From Prorocentrum cordatum (lineage: Eukaryota > Sar > Dinophyceae > Prorocentrales > Prorocentraceae), in NCBI GenBank assembly GCA_963575745.1, contig CAUYUJ010014553.1:62001-126000 (forward strand): DNA of 64,000 bases, in the 5' to 3' direction. Below the pieces are notes generated by a model that did not search any database, was not told where the DNA came from, and saw only the letters and a program-made list of their open reading frames with translations. Numbering within the stretch: position 1 is the first letter of the stretch; each line of letters starts with the position of its first letter. Of the stretch, positions 63,640-64,000 are shown piece after piece. The translations under genes and the position numbers were made by a program.

Positions 63640-64000
63640 AGGAGGCCTCTTGGGGGGGGCACTCTTGGGGCCTGGGAGCTTCCTGGGGGCTTCTTGGAGG
63701 CCTCTTGGAGGTTGGGCCTCTTTAGGCCTTCTTCGGAGGCTCCTCAGTAGGCTCTTTGTCCGTCCGAGGTTCCTGGCCCGTCGGAAGCCCGCTTGGGGGC
63801 CTCACTGAGCCGACTCGGGGCTCTCTTGGGGCGCTTAAGGGCCGCCTTGGAAACCATATTGGGCATCCTGGAGGTATCCTGGGACATCTTGCGGCCCTCT
63901 TGGGGCCGTCCTGGGGGCCTCTTGGGCCGTTAGGGGGTCTTTTCGGAGGCCTCTTGGCCTCTGCTGCCGTCTTGGGCCGCCAGGAAGCTGAAAATGAGCA
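63640..64000 (+). repeat. CTTGGGG array, copy 5 (runs off window)
   Basis: CTTGGGGGCCTCTTGG-type units to the right edge, ending with AGGAAGCTGAAAATGAGCA, similar to the end of the array near 28870 (AGGAAGCCGAGAATGAGCG). Presumably intronic. Confidence 0.8.

Noticed and set aside
7000-64000. CRISPR array among the many regular repeats
   Set aside because: Spacers are not unique, no cas genes exist, and the context is eukaryotic.

Overview
The window looks like nuclear DNA of a dinoflagellate, most likely a large, repeat-swollen genome of the Prorocentrum kind. The evidence is a strong relict of the dinoflagellate spliced leader (51778-51799, 20 of 22 bases) and two weaker ones (46061-46082, 31485-31506). 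There is also a secreted coiled-coil protein of a family I know as very abundant in dinoflagellates, GC-AG and other non-canonical introns, introns bounded by terminal inverted repeats, and extreme repeat content at high GC. Identities and alignments were made by eye, with no database search. The species is inferred.

Layout. 1-20.8 kb is almost all repeats: purine tracts, CTTGGGGCCTC arrays, a 54-bp and a 79-bp minisatellite, two copies of a 1.5-kb composite family (A), a fold-back-like element (10.5-12.1 kb), and three copies of a CAGCCT-satellite composite (B), one of them inverted, with a third copy of A and a 152-bp module between and beside them. A 5'-truncated LINE with RNase H and zinc motifs (21.1-23.4 kb) sits inside a CGGCAGACC array. 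Two more A copies follow (23.9-28.2 kb), then a degenerate CTTGGG array.

At 31.56 kb begins the first exon of the coiled-coil gene. Its downstream exons appear at 61.86-63.46 kb, starting where exon 1 leaves off, so the two parts may be one gene with a 29.3-kb intron. That interval holds a decayed Ty1/copia element (34675-41550, with LTRs and primer-binding site), two palindrome arrays, a transposase-like gene (46.1-48.95 kb), a 294-bp-arm inverted repeat (50.7-51.6 kb), an SL-tagged retrogene with a TIR-bounded intron (51.8-53.4 kb), a multidomain gene with two frameshifts (54.8-58.9 kb) and a RanBP2 zinc-finger gene (59.1-60.2 kb). All recognised genes lie on the + strand.

The best candidate for an undescribed system is the set of small TIR elements (135-200 bp). 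One forms an intron of the coiled-coil gene with 5-bp flanking duplications (63011-63215), one forms the intron of the SL retrogene (51991-52140), and one is inserted in the copia element (39404-39596). A second candidate is a GC-rich hairpin (core CTGGCGG-NGG-CCGCCAG) found at or just after the 3' ends of three separate genes.
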